Shown: in pieces, positions 17,211 through 25,208 of the stretch
How positions within the stretch are numbered: position 1 is the first letter of the stretch
Layout of the letters: the number at the start of each line of letters is the position of its first letter
Source of the DNA: Rhodovulum bhavnagarense
Lineage (GTDB): Bacteria; Pseudomonadota; Alphaproteobacteria; Rhodobacterales; Rhodobacteraceae
Assembly: GCF_004343505.1 (NCBI RefSeq)
Contig: NZ_SLXU01000002.1
Span: forward strand, 124,001 to 188,000
DNA: 64,000 nucleotides
Reading direction: 5' to 3'
Position numbers and translations under genes: made by a program
The notes under the pieces: model-generated
Told to the model about the DNA's origin: nothing
Database searches by the model: none
What the model saw: the letters and a program-made list of their open reading frames with translations, nothing else

Positions 17211-19729
17211 CCTTGCCGGTCGCCGCCCGCATCGCCCGCCGCGAGTTGCGCGGGGGCCTGCGGGGCTTTTACGTCTTTCTCGCCTGCCTTGCGCTGGGCG
17301 TGGCGGCGATCGCCGCCGTGGGCTCGGTCCGCGAAAGCATCACCGCCGGTCTGCAGCGCGAAGGCGCTGTGCTGCTGGGCGGCGATGCCGAGATGTCCTT
17401 CACCTACCGCTATGCCGAGCCGGAAGAGCGGGCGTGGATGGAGCGCACCGCCGGAACCGTGTCGGAAATCGTCGATTTCCGCTCGATGGTGGTGGTCGAC
17501 CGCGACGGCGTCACCGAACGCGGCCTGACCCAGGTCAAGGGCGTGGACGCCGCCTATCCGCTGTTCGGACAGGTTGCGCTGGACCCGCCGATGCCGCTGG
17601 ACGCGGCGCTGGCGGGCAATGGCGCGGTGATGGAACGGGTGCTGGCCGACCGGCTGGGCCTGCGCCCCGGCGACAGTTTTCGCCTGGGCACGGGCACCTA
17701 TGAATTCCGTGCCGTTCTGACCCGTGAACCGGACGGGGCAGGGGACGGGTTCGGCCTGGGTCCGCGCCTGCTGGTCCGCACACAGGCGCTGGAGGGCTCG
17801 GGCCTGCTGGAACCGGGGACGCTGTTCGAGACGAAATACCGGCTGGACCTGCCCGAGGGTACCGATTTCGCCGGGCTGGAAGAGGCGGCCGAGGACCGCT
17901 TTGCCGATAACGGGATGCGCTGGCGCGATGCGCGCAACGGGGCGCCCGGCATGACCCGCTTCGTCGAGCGGCTGGGCTCGTTCCTGGTGCTGGTGGGGCT
18001 GGCGGGGCTGGCCGTGGGCGGCGTGGGCGTATCGGCCGCGGTGCGCGCATATCTCGACGGCAAGACCGCGGTGATCGCCACGCTGAAGACCCTGGGCGCG
18101 GAAAGTCGCACGATCTTTGCCGCCTACCTGATCCAGATCGGGGCGCTGGCGGTGCTGGGTATCGTGATCGGCCTGGTGCTGGGCGCGGCGCTGCCGCTGG
18201 TCTTTGCGCCGCTGATCCAGGCGCAATTGCCGGTGCCCGCCGAGATCGGGATCGCCCCCGGACCGCTGGCGGAGGCGGCGCTGTACGGCGTGCTGACGGC
18301 GCTGGTCTTTACCCTCTGGCCCCTGGCCCGGACCGAGGAGGTCCGCGCGGGTGCCCTGTTCCGCGATGCGGTGGGGCGGACGCGGGCCTGGCCGCACTGG
18401 CGCTATCTGGTGGCTATCGTCGGGCTGGCGGTGACCCTGATCGGGGTGGCGGCGTGGTTTTCCGGCGTGCCCTCGCTGGCGCTGTGGTCGGCCTTCGGCA
18501 TCCTGGCCGCGCTGGGGCTGCTGGTTCTGGCGGCAGCCGCGCTGCGCTGGGGCGCGCGCCGCGCCGCACGGGCGCGCTTCGTGCGCGGGCGCACGGCGCT
18601 GCGGCTGGCGCTGGGCGCCGTGGGCGGACCCGCGGGCGAGACGACCTCGGTGGTGCTGTCGCTGGGGCTGGGGCTGTCGATCCTGGCCGCGGTGGGCCAG
18701 ATCGACGCCAACCTGCGCAGCGCGATCAGCCAGGAACTGCCCGAGGTCGCGCCCTCCTATTTCGTGGTGGATATCCAGCCGCATCAGCTCGACGGCGTAT
18801 TGGACCGGCTGGAGGGCGATCCGGGCGTGTCCAAGGTGCAGACCGCGCCGATGCTGCGCGGCATCATCACCCGGATCAACGGCCAGCCCGCGCGCGAGGT
18901 GGCCGGCGATCACTGGGTGGTCACCGGCGACCGGGGCGTGACCTATGCCGCCGCGCCGCCAGAGGGGACCATCGTCAACGGCGGCGAATGGTGGCCTGCC
19001 GATTACGACGGCCCCGCGGTGATGAGCTTTTCCGACGAGGAGGCCGAGGAGATCGGCCTGAAGCTGGGCGACGACGTGACCGTCAACATCCTGGGCCGCG
19101 ACATCACCGCCAAGGTCACCAGTTTCCGGGACGTGGATTTTTCGACCGCCGGGATCGGTTTCGTGATCTCCATGAACCCCGGCGCCCTGCAAGGCGCGCC
19201 GCACACCCATATCGCCACGATCTATGCCGCGCCCGAGGCCGAGGCCGCGATCCTGCGCGACCTGGCCAGCGCCTATCCCAACATCACCGCAATCCGGGTG
19301 CGCGATGCCATCGACCGGGTGGCCGAGGTTCTGGACGGGCTGGCCGCCGCCATCGCCTATGGCGCGGCGGCCACGCTGGTGACCGGGCTGATCGTGCTGA
19401 TCGGCGCGGCGGCGGCGGGCGAGCGGGCGCGCGTGTACGAGGCGGCGGTTCTGAAAACCGTGGGCGCGGTGCGCGGCCAGGTGCTGGCCTATTTCGCCCT
19501 GCGCTCGGCCCTGCTGGGGGCTGCGGCGGGCGCGGTGGCGATCCTGGCGGGCGGTGTTGCCGGCTGGGCCGTGATGGAATTCGTGATGATGGGCGGTTAC
19601 GAGTTCGAGCCGGTTTCGGCGATCGCCATCGTCGCGGGGGGCGCGCTGGCGACGCTGGGGGCGGGGCTGGCTTTTGCCTGGCGGCCGCTTGCGGCCCGTC
19701 CGGCCCGCGTGTTGCGCGCGCGCGAATAG
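17207..19729 (+). CDS. ybbP: FtsX-like permease, YbbP type
   Basis: Membrane subunit partnered with the preceding ATPase, 840 residues. It has the YbbP layout of about ten membrane segments: one N-terminal (FYVFLACLALGVAAIAAVG), a large periplasmic domain, a first FtsX core (from about residue 260), a second periplasmic domain and a C-terminal FtsX core (from about residue 720). It starts at an ATGA overlap with ybbA. The gene is very GC-rich. Because of this, the opposite strand stays open across it and both downstream genes (see rejected items). Function in any organism is poorly known; a role in exporting lipids or peptides is inferred from the family. Confidence 0.93.
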   Translation: MTLPVAARIARRELRGGLRGFYVFLACLALGVAAIAAVGSVRESITAGLQREGAVLLGGDAEMSFTYRYAEPEERAWMERTAGTVSEIVDFRSMVVVDRDGVTERGLTQVKGVDAAYPLFGQVALDPPMPLDAALAGNGAVMERVLADRLGLRPGDSFRLGTGTYEFRAVLTREPDGAGDGFGLGPRLLVRTQALEGSGLLEPGTLFETKYRLDLPEGTDFAGLEEAAEDRFADNGMRWRDARNGAPGMTRFVERLGSFLVLVGLAGLAVGGVGVSAAVRAYLDGKTAVIATLKTLGAESRTIFAAYLIQIGALAVLGIVIGLVLGAALPLVFAPLIQAQLPVPAEIGIAPGPLAEAALYGVLTALVFTLWPLARTEEVRAGALFRDAVGRTRAWPHWRYLVAIVGLAVTLIGVAAWFSGVPSLALWSAFGILAALGLLVLAAAALRWGARRAARARFVRGRTALRLALGAVGGPAGETTSVVLSLGLGLSILAAVGQIDANLRSAISQELPEVAPSYFVVDIQPHQLDGVLDRLEGDPGVSKVQTAPMLRGIITRINGQPAREVAGDHWVVTGDRGVTYAAAPPEGTIVNGGEWWPADYDGPAVMSFSDEEAEEIGLKLGDDVTVNILGRDITAKVTSFRDVDFSTAGIGFVISMNPGALQGAPHTHIATIYAAPEAEAAILRDLASAYPNITAIRVRDAIDRVAEVLDGLAAAIAYGAAATLVTGLIVLIGAAAAGERARVYEAAVLKTVGAVRGQVLAYFALRSALLGAAAGAVAILAGGVAGWAVMEFVMMGGYEFEPVSAIAIVAGGALATLGAGLAFAWRPLAARPARVLRARE

Positions 19730-19748
19730 CCCGCGGTGGGACGCAGGG

Positions 19749-19769
19749 CGATTTTTCTGCGAAAAATCG
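19749..19769. terminator. Hairpin after the ybbA-ybbP operon
   Basis: CGATTTTTC and GAAAAATCG form perfect 9-base arms around a 3-base loop, 20 bases past the ybbP stop. The stem is A/T-rich and lacks a following U-run, so termination strength is uncertain. Confidence 0.5.
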
Positions 19770-19882
19770 GGTGCCCGGGGGGGCTGTCGCGGAAGCTTCA
19801 CGAAGCGGGGGCCTCTTTGGCTTGACTTGGCGGTCCCGGCTGTCGCATCCGGCTGAAGACAGTTTTCCGTTGGAGCGGTATC

Positions 19883-21208
19883 ATGAAGATTGCGATGATC
19901 GGGACGGGCTATGTTGGTCTGGTCTCTGGCGTTTGTTTTTCGGATTTCGGGCATGACGTTGTCTGCGTGGACAAGGACCCGCGCAAGATCGAGATGCTGG
20001 AGCGCGGCGAGGTGCCGATTTACGAGCCCGGCCTCGACGAGGTCATGGCGCGCAACGTGGAGGCCGGTCGTCTGACCTTTACCGGCGATCTTGCCGCGGC
20101 CGTGGATGGGGCGGATGCGGTGTTCATCGCGGTGGGCACGCCCACGCGGCGCGGCGACGGCCATGCCGATCTGACCTACGTGATGTCCGCCGCCGAAGAA
20201 ATCGCGCGGGCGATGACGGGCTACACGGTGGTGGTGACGAAATCGACCGTGCCCGTGGGGACCAACCGCAAGGTCAAGCAGACCATCGCCAAGGCCAACC
20301 CGGAGGCGGTTTTCGACGTGGCCTCGAACCCCGAATTCCTGCGCGAGGGCGCGGCGATCGACGATTTCATGCGCCCCGACCGTGTGGTGGTCGGCATCCA
20401 GACCGACCGCGCCCGCGAGGTGATGGCCGATATCTACCGGCCGCTTTTCCTGCGCGAATGCCCTGTCGTCTATACCGACCTGGAATCGGCCGAGATGATC
20501 AAGTACGGCGCCAATGCCTTTCTCGCGGCCAAGATCACCTTCATCAACGAGATGGCGATGCTGTGTGAAAAGACCGGTGCCGACATCAAGGCGGTGGCCA
20601 AGGGGATGGGGCTTGACGGCCGGATCGGCAACAAGTTCCTGCATGCGGGGCCGGGCTATGGTGGGTCGTGCTTTCCCAAGGACACCTCGGCACTGGCGCG
20701 GATCGGTCAGGAACATGCCTGCCCGATGCGGATCACCGAAACGGTGATGGAGGTCAACGACGCCGTGAAACGGCGCATGATCGACAAGGTGATCGACCTG
20801 TGCGGCGGGTCGGTCAACGGCAAGACGATCGCGGTGCTGGGCGTGACGTTCAAGCCCAATACCGACGACATGCGCGATGCGCCCAGCCTGACCATCGTGC
20901 CCGCGCTGGTGGGGCGTGGGGCAAAGGTTCGCGTGGTCGACCCGCAGGGACGGCGCGAGGGCGAAGCGCTGTTGCCCGGCGTGGTCTGGACCGAGGATGC
21001 CTACAAGGCCGCGCAGAATGCCGAGGCGCTGATCATCCTGACCGAGTGGAACGAGTTCCGCGGCCTCGATCTCAAGCGCCTGGCCCGAAAGATGTCGGCG
21101 CCCCGCATGGCCGACCTGCGCAACATCTATCCGCCCAGCGAGGCCCGGCGTGCCGGGTTCGAGGCCTATGTCTGCATCGGGCGCCAGGGCTTCGGCCCGG
21201 ACGCCTGA
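19883..21208 (+). CDS. ugd: UDP-glucose 6-dehydrogenase
   Basis: Oxidises UDP-glucose twice to UDP-glucuronate with NAD, supplying acidic sugars for surface polysaccharide. The 441-residue protein has the N-terminal NAD fold (MKIAMIGTGYVGLVSG), the central dimerisation domain with EMIKYGANAFLAAKITF, and the catalytic cysteine in GPGYGGSCFPKD near residue 259. The C-terminal domain includes GVTFKPNTDDMRDAP. An RBS-like GGAG lies 8 bases before the ATG. It is a single-gene unit between ybbP and mnmH. The GDP-mannose genes at 52-55 kb are the other surface-sugar genes in the window. Confidence 0.97.
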   Translation: MKIAMIGTGYVGLVSGVCFSDFGHDVVCVDKDPRKIEMLERGEVPIYEPGLDEVMARNVEAGRLTFTGDLAAAVDGADAVFIAVGTPTRRGDGHADLTYVMSAAEEIARAMTGYTVVVTKSTVPVGTNRKVKQTIAKANPEAVFDVASNPEFLREGAAIDDFMRPDRVVVGIQTDRAREVMADIYRPLFLRECPVVYTDLESAEMIKYGANAFLAAKITFINEMAMLCEKTGADIKAVAKGMGLDGRIGNKFLHAGPGYGGSCFPKDTSALARIGQEHACPMRITETVMEVNDAVKRRMIDKVIDLCGGSVNGKTIAVLGVTFKPNTDDMRDAPSLTIVPALVGRGAKVRVVDPQGRREGEALLPGVVWTEDAYKAAQNAEALIILTEWNEFRGLDLKRLARKMSAPRMADLRNIYPPSEARRAGFEAYVCIGRQGFGPDA

Positions 21209-21316
21209 GCGGGCAGGCGGCTGTCGTCTGTCGCCGGGCCAAGCCGCGTGTCGGTGCGCGGGCAGAGGGGGCGATAGCCCCTTCCGCCTGCCCGAACTTG
21301 GGCGTAGACAGGCGCC

Positions 21317-22399
21317 ATGCCCGTGACGTTGACCTCGCTTTCCGATCTTGCCTCGCTCGATTTCGACGACATCATCGATGTGCGTTCCCCGGCCGAATAT
21401 GCCGAGGATCATATTCCCGGTGCGATGTCCCTGCCCGCGCTGTCGAACGAGGAACGTGCCCGCGTTGGCACGATCTATACCCGCGAAAGCCCGTTTCGCG
21501 CCCGCCGCATCGGTGCCGCGCTGGTCGCGCGCAACGTGGCCAGCCACTTGGAAACCGTGCTGTCCGACCGCCCGAAAAGCTGGAAGCCGCTGCTTTACTG
21601 CTGGCGTGGGGGACAACGTTCGGGTTCGGTCGCGCTGATGCTGCGCCAGATTGGCTGGCAGGCCGAGACGGTCGATGGGGGCTGGCGCAGCTATCGGCGG
21701 CTGGTCAGTGATGCGCTGTATGGTGCGCCATGGCCCGCGCCCGTGGTGATCCTCGATGGCAATACAGGCACGGCCAAGACTGACATGCTGGCGCTTCTGG
21801 CAACTGCGGGTCTGCAGGTGATCGATCTTGAGGGGCTGGCAAACCATCGTGGTTCGCTTTTCGGGGCGATGGCCGGGGGGCAGCCAGCGCAGAAGGGTTT
21901 CGAGACGCGCCTGGCGCTCGCGCGGCTGGGTCTGGACCCGACCCGGCCGGTGGTGGTCGAGGCAGAATCTTCCCGGATCGGCGCGGTCAACCTGCCCCCG
22001 GCGCTATGGGAGGCTATGAAAACCGCCCCCCGCGTGGTGCTCGGTGCGCCGTTGGCCGCGCGGGCGCGCTACCTTGCGCGGCGCTATCGTGACCTGACCG
22101 ATGATCCTGCGCGCTTGCTGGCCACCATCGACGCCCTGTCAGGCCAGCACCCGCGCGAGCGGATCGAGCATTGGCGCGCGATGGCGCAAGAGGGCGCATT
22201 CGAGGCCCTGGCAGGCGGGTTGATGGAATCCCACTACGATCCCCGCTACGCCAACCAACGCGCGCGTTTCGAGGATCGGTCCTGCGAATATGTCGAGCTT
22301 CAGGCGCTGGACGAGGCGGCGCTTGCCGCTGCCCTGCCGCGGGTGATTGCGGCGGTCGAGGCTCTTCGCGCGGCGTGGGCCCCTCAGGGCAGTTCGTGA
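21317..22399 (+). CDS. mnmH: tRNA 2-selenouridine synthase MnmH (SelU)
   Basis: Replaces the sulfur of 2-thiouridine at the tRNA wobble base by selenium, using selenophosphate; it goes through a geranylated intermediate. The 360-residue protein has an N-terminal rhodanese domain with the catalytic Cys in LLYCWRGGQRSGS (about residue 95). A P-loop domain follows with LDGNTGTAKTDML near residues 146-158. It converges on, and overlaps by 16 bp, the gene at 22384-23517. That neighbour resembles the N-terminal half of the Rhodobacterales SelD fusion but lacks the selenophosphate synthetase domain MnmH depends on. No other SelD is in the window. Confidence 0.94.
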   Translation: MPVTLTSLSDLASLDFDDIIDVRSPAEYAEDHIPGAMSLPALSNEERARVGTIYTRESPFRARRIGAALVARNVASHLETVLSDRPKSWKPLLYCWRGGQRSGSVALMLRQIGWQAETVDGGWRSYRRLVSDALYGAPWPAPVVILDGNTGTAKTDMLALLATAGLQVIDLEGLANHRGSLFGAMAGGQPAQKGFETRLALARLGLDPTRPVVVEAESSRIGAVNLPPALWEAMKTAPRVVLGAPLAARARYLARRYRDLTDDPARLLATIDALSGQHPRERIEHWRAMAQEGAFEALAGGLMESHYDPRYANQRARFEDRSCEYVELQALDEAALAAALPRVIAAVEALRAAWAPQGSS

Positions 22400-23517
22400 A
22401 ACTGCCGCATGAAGCCGCGGTCGATCCTGTCTTTCCAGCGCCAGACCCAGGCACCCTCGATCCGCAGGGGCAGACGGTCGGCGGCGGCGCGCTTGCCGCC
22501 CATCGAGATCAGCTTGAGGTAATCGCGCTGCGGCTGGTAGGGGCGGCGCCGACCGCCGGTCAGTTCCGCCCTGAGATTATGGTATAGGATCGGCGCCTCG
22601 CGCACGGCATAGACGCCGGCCTTGGGACGCGGGGCGTGGGACAGGTGCGCGCAATCGCCCGCGGCATAGATGGCGGGATCGTTTGTCGCGCGCAGGAACC
22701 TGTCCACGCTGACAAAGCCCTTGACCAGGTCGAGCCCGGTTTCGGTCAGCCAGCCCTGTGGACGCGTGCCGGCAGCCCCGATGACGAGGTCCGCGTGGAT
22801 CGCTTCGCCGCCCGCCAGCATCACGCCGCCTGGTGCGACCCGGACGATCCGCGCGCCGGTGCGCAGCGCCACGCCCCGCGCCGCGACCTGGTCCATCAGT
22901 GCCGCTCGCGCGCCGGCCCTTACGTCGCGCAGGATGTCGGGGGCTGCATCCAGCAGCGTGATTTCCGGCACCCGTCCGGCCTGGGCCAGCCGGTGATGCG
23001 CGGCAAGGGTCAGTTCCACCCCGGCCACGCCCGCACCTATCACCGCGATGCGGGGGACACCCTGCGCGCCGAGGGCGCGGGCGACGAAACCTTCCCATGC
23101 CTCGGCAAAGGCGCCCAGCGGCTTGGCGGGCACTGCATGGTCGGCAAAGCCGGGCATGTCCGGCAGATCTGAGGTGATGCCGATATCCAGCGATGCCAGG
23201 TCGTAAGACACTTCGCCATGCCCTGCGACGTGGATGACATGGCGCGTGCGGTCGATCCCCTCGGCCCGGCCCAGGATAACCTCTGCGCCCGCGTGACGGG
23301 CCAGCGGAGCCATCGCGATTTCAAGCTGGTCACGGGTGTAATGACCTGCAACCATCCCCGGCAGCATGCCCGAATAGGGGGCGGTCGGGCCGGGGTTGAT
23401 TACCCTGAGCCTTATGCCCGGCACCGGTTTTCGACCCCACATCCGCAAAACCAGCGCATGTGCATGCCCGCCCCCGATCAGGACGAGGTCGCGGAGGGGC
23501 GGTGCTGTGCGGTGCAT
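22384..23517 (-). CDS. NADH-dehydrogenase-like FAD oxidoreductase (SelD-fusion N-terminal module without SelD)
   Basis: Flavin disulfide reductase-type protein of the NDH-2 class, 377 residues. The first FAD/dinucleotide motif is LVLIGGGHAHALVL (about residues 11-24), followed by PTAPYSGMLPGMVAGHYT. A second Rossmann motif is IAVIGAGVAGVELTLAA, and the FAD-closing motif is AIYAAGDCAHL. In many Rhodobacterales this exact module is followed in one polypeptide by selenide, water dikinase. Here the protein stops at RIDRGFMRQFHELP, where the linker to SelD would start, and its 3' end overlaps mnmH. The ATG at 23517 has AAAGG upstream. It lies 73 bp after the FMN-binding protein gene. I infer loss or separation of the SelD half. 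Confidence 0.85.
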   Translation of the reverse strand: MHRTAPPLRDLVLIGGGHAHALVLRMWGRKPVPGIRLRVINPGPTAPYSGMLPGMVAGHYTRDQLEIAMAPLARHAGAEVILGRAEGIDRTRHVIHVAGHGEVSYDLASLDIGITSDLPDMPGFADHAVPAKPLGAFAEAWEGFVARALGAQGVPRIAVIGAGVAGVELTLAAHHRLAQAGRVPEITLLDAAPDILRDVRAGARAALMDQVAARGVALRTGARIVRVAPGGVMLAGGEAIHADLVIGAAGTRPQGWLTETGLDLVKGFVSVDRFLRATNDPAIYAAGDCAHLSHAPRPKAGVYAVREAPILYHNLRAELTGGRRRPYQPQRDYLKLISMGGKRAAADRLPLRIEGAWVWRWKDRIDRGFMRQFHELP

Positions 23518-23590
23518 GGTGTGGCCTTTGGTTTTGTGCGGCTGGCGTGGGCCGTGTTGCATGGGTGCCGCGCGGGGCGGGGCGCAGGGG

Positions 23591-24145
23591 TCAGGGCGCG
23601 CGCCAACTGCCGGCCCAGCCATCGGCAGCGCGAAACAGCGCTCGGCGGTGGTGATCGGGACGCAGGTGCAGGGTTTCGATCTCGGTCAGCCAACCGCGCA
23701 GCACGGCAAATGCCGCGCGGTCGGGGCCGGGTGCATGGTCCGAGGGGTGAGGCAGGGGGGCGCCCGGTGCGGGCGAGCCGCCGTAAAGCGTGCGCGATGA
23801 GGGCGCGCTTGCCTGCCAATCGGGCTCGACCGCCGGGCCCGAGAGCACCTCGAACCGGGCGCGCAGACGGATTTGCAGCAAAGCCAACCCATCCCAGACC
23901 AAAAGCGCGGCGTGCGGTTCGGCGCGCAGTTCGGCCACCTTGGCCGCGCGCAGATCGGAATGGATGTCGACATGACCCGCCGTCCGGTCGGCGGCGCGCA
24001 GCACGACCATCCGTGCCTCGGCGCCTGCCGCGCCCCGAGTGGCCAGAACGGGCGTACGGGCTGCTGCGTGGCGATCGAGGATGCCGTCTGAAAGCCTTTG
24101 CCAGACGAGGTCCAGAACGCCAGGCAAGGTATTGAAATCATTCAT
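23591..24145 (-). CDS. Pyridoxamine 5'-phosphate oxidase-like FMN-binding protein
   Basis: Split-barrel flavoprotein of 184 residues. The N-terminal half has the family pattern: TPVLATRG, then ARMVVLRAADRTAGHVDIHSD, DLRAAKVAELRAEPHAALLVWD and LQIRLRARFEVLSGP. The C-terminal part (about residue 115 onward) resembles the short region following the barrel in Alr4036-type proteins. Whether it oxidises pyridoxamine phosphate or is a general FMN reductase-like protein cannot be told; it is shorter than true PdxH and lacks its C-terminal signature. It overlaps the AttH-like gene by 8 bp, so it belongs to that operon. Confidence 0.82.
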   Translation of the reverse strand: MNDFNTLPGVLDLVWQRLSDGILDRHAAARTPVLATRGAAGAEARMVVLRAADRTAGHVDIHSDLRAAKVAELRAEPHAALLVWDGLALLQIRLRARFEVLSGPAVEPDWQASAPSSRTLYGGSPAPGAPLPHPSDHAPGPDRAAFAVLRGWLTEIETLHLRPDHHRRALFRAADGWAGSWRAP

Positions 24146-25208
24146 AACCGGTCATCTCCAGATAGCCTGTCCCCGCATGGGTGCCGTTGACCCGGACCGG
24201 GCCTTCCCAATAGGGTACCATCGTGTCCATCCACGCATCGCCGCGTAGCGCCGTGATGGTGATATCCACGCCATGCGCGGGCAGCGCAAGACGCCAGCGC
24301 GTTGGAATGCGGCGGCCCGCCACTTGCGTTTCCGAAAGCGGCCTCAGCGCCAGCGCGTCGTCTGAAAGCGGCGTGGCGCTGCCGTCCGCGGCGATCCATG
24401 TCCCAGAGCGAAACGCTGTGCCCTCGCCGCGCAACTGGAATGCCATAAGCTTGGACCCGTCCTCGAAATGCAACGAGAACCAGTCCCACCCGTTCTGGTC
24501 CTCGGCCAATGGCTGGCTGGACCATTCGCGATCCAGCCAGGCCTGGCCGGTCACCGCCACCGCGCCGTCGGGCAGGTCGAGCCGGCCGGTAACGCGATAG
24601 AAGGGTTGGGAATAATAGTAACTGGCCTGCCCGCTCTCGGCCTTGACCGAAAACCCCTCCTCGCCATGCAAGACCAGCGGCCCCTCGGCGGCAAGTTGCA
24701 GATCATAGCCGAAATCTGCCCCCTGCGCGGTCAGGCTGAGCGCCGATAGGGGGTCCTCACCGGGGGGCGCGATGCCCTGCATGCGCCATTCGTCTATCCA
24801 GGCGGCAAAGGGGGCGGTCGTCACCCCGGCCTGCCCGATGCCGCCGCGCGCAATCCGCATGGCGCCGCGATGCGCCGTTTCATCGGTCAGCGCCGCATGT
24901 CCCATCCATGCCTGCGATGAAGACCAGCCCGTGCCCGGATTGCCCGGTGCCAGTGCGTTGCGGAACAATGTCCACTGGATGCCATAAGGGGTGCCGTCGG
25001 GGGCCTCAAGATTGGCGGTCAGATACCACCATTCGATACGGAAATCTGGATGTGCGCCATGATCGATGGGAAAAGCGAGCCGTTGGCCGCGTTGCGGCAG
25101 GCCATAGCCCTCGGCATCGCGCGCCATCCCCGCAAAGCCCTGTGCCAGCGCGCACAACGGCAGCGCAGAGGCCAGCGCCGCGCACAGGACTGCAACCCTA
25201 GCGTTCAT
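24138..25208 (-). CDS. AttH/CrtC-like secreted protein (predicted secreted hydrolase)
   Basis: Exported two-lipocalin-domain protein, 356 residues. A signal peptide (ARVAVLCAALASALPLCALAQG) is followed by the family hallmark FPIDHGAHPDFRIEWWYLTANL. Later family motifs include WLDREWSSQPL and GWDWFSLHFEDGSKLMAFQLR. Relatives are the CrtC carotenoid hydratase and AttH of Agrobacterium, encoded beside ABC genes. The ATG at 25208 was chosen over a TTG two codons earlier. It overlaps the FtsX gene by 11 bp and the FMN-binding gene by 8 bp. Its ligand is unknown; the context suggests it hands over or receives a hydrophobic molecule moved by the ABC complex. Confidence 0.88.
   Translation of the reverse strand: MNARVAVLCAALASALPLCALAQGFAGMARDAEGYGLPQRGQRLAFPIDHGAHPDFRIEWWYLTANLEAPDGTPYGIQWTLFRNALAPGNPGTGWSSSQAWMGHAALTDETAHRGAMRIARGGIGQAGVTTAPFAAWIDEWRMQGIAPPGEDPLSALSLTAQGADFGYDLQLAAEGPLVLHGEEGFSVKAESGQASYYYSQPFYRVTGRLDLPDGAVAVTGQAWLDREWSSQPLAEDQNGWDWFSLHFEDGSKLMAFQLRGEGTAFRSGTWIAADGSATPLSDDALALRPLSETQVAGRRIPTRWRLALPAHGVDITITALRGDAWMDTMVPYWEGPVRVNGTHAGTGYLEMTGYE

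Noticed and set aside
16931-21847. A 1638-codon open frame on the minus strand across ybbP, ugd and mnmH
   Set aside because: It is antisense to three well-supported genes. Its Arg/Gln/His/Gly-rich composition is typical of a GC-rich shadow frame, and it shows no domain.
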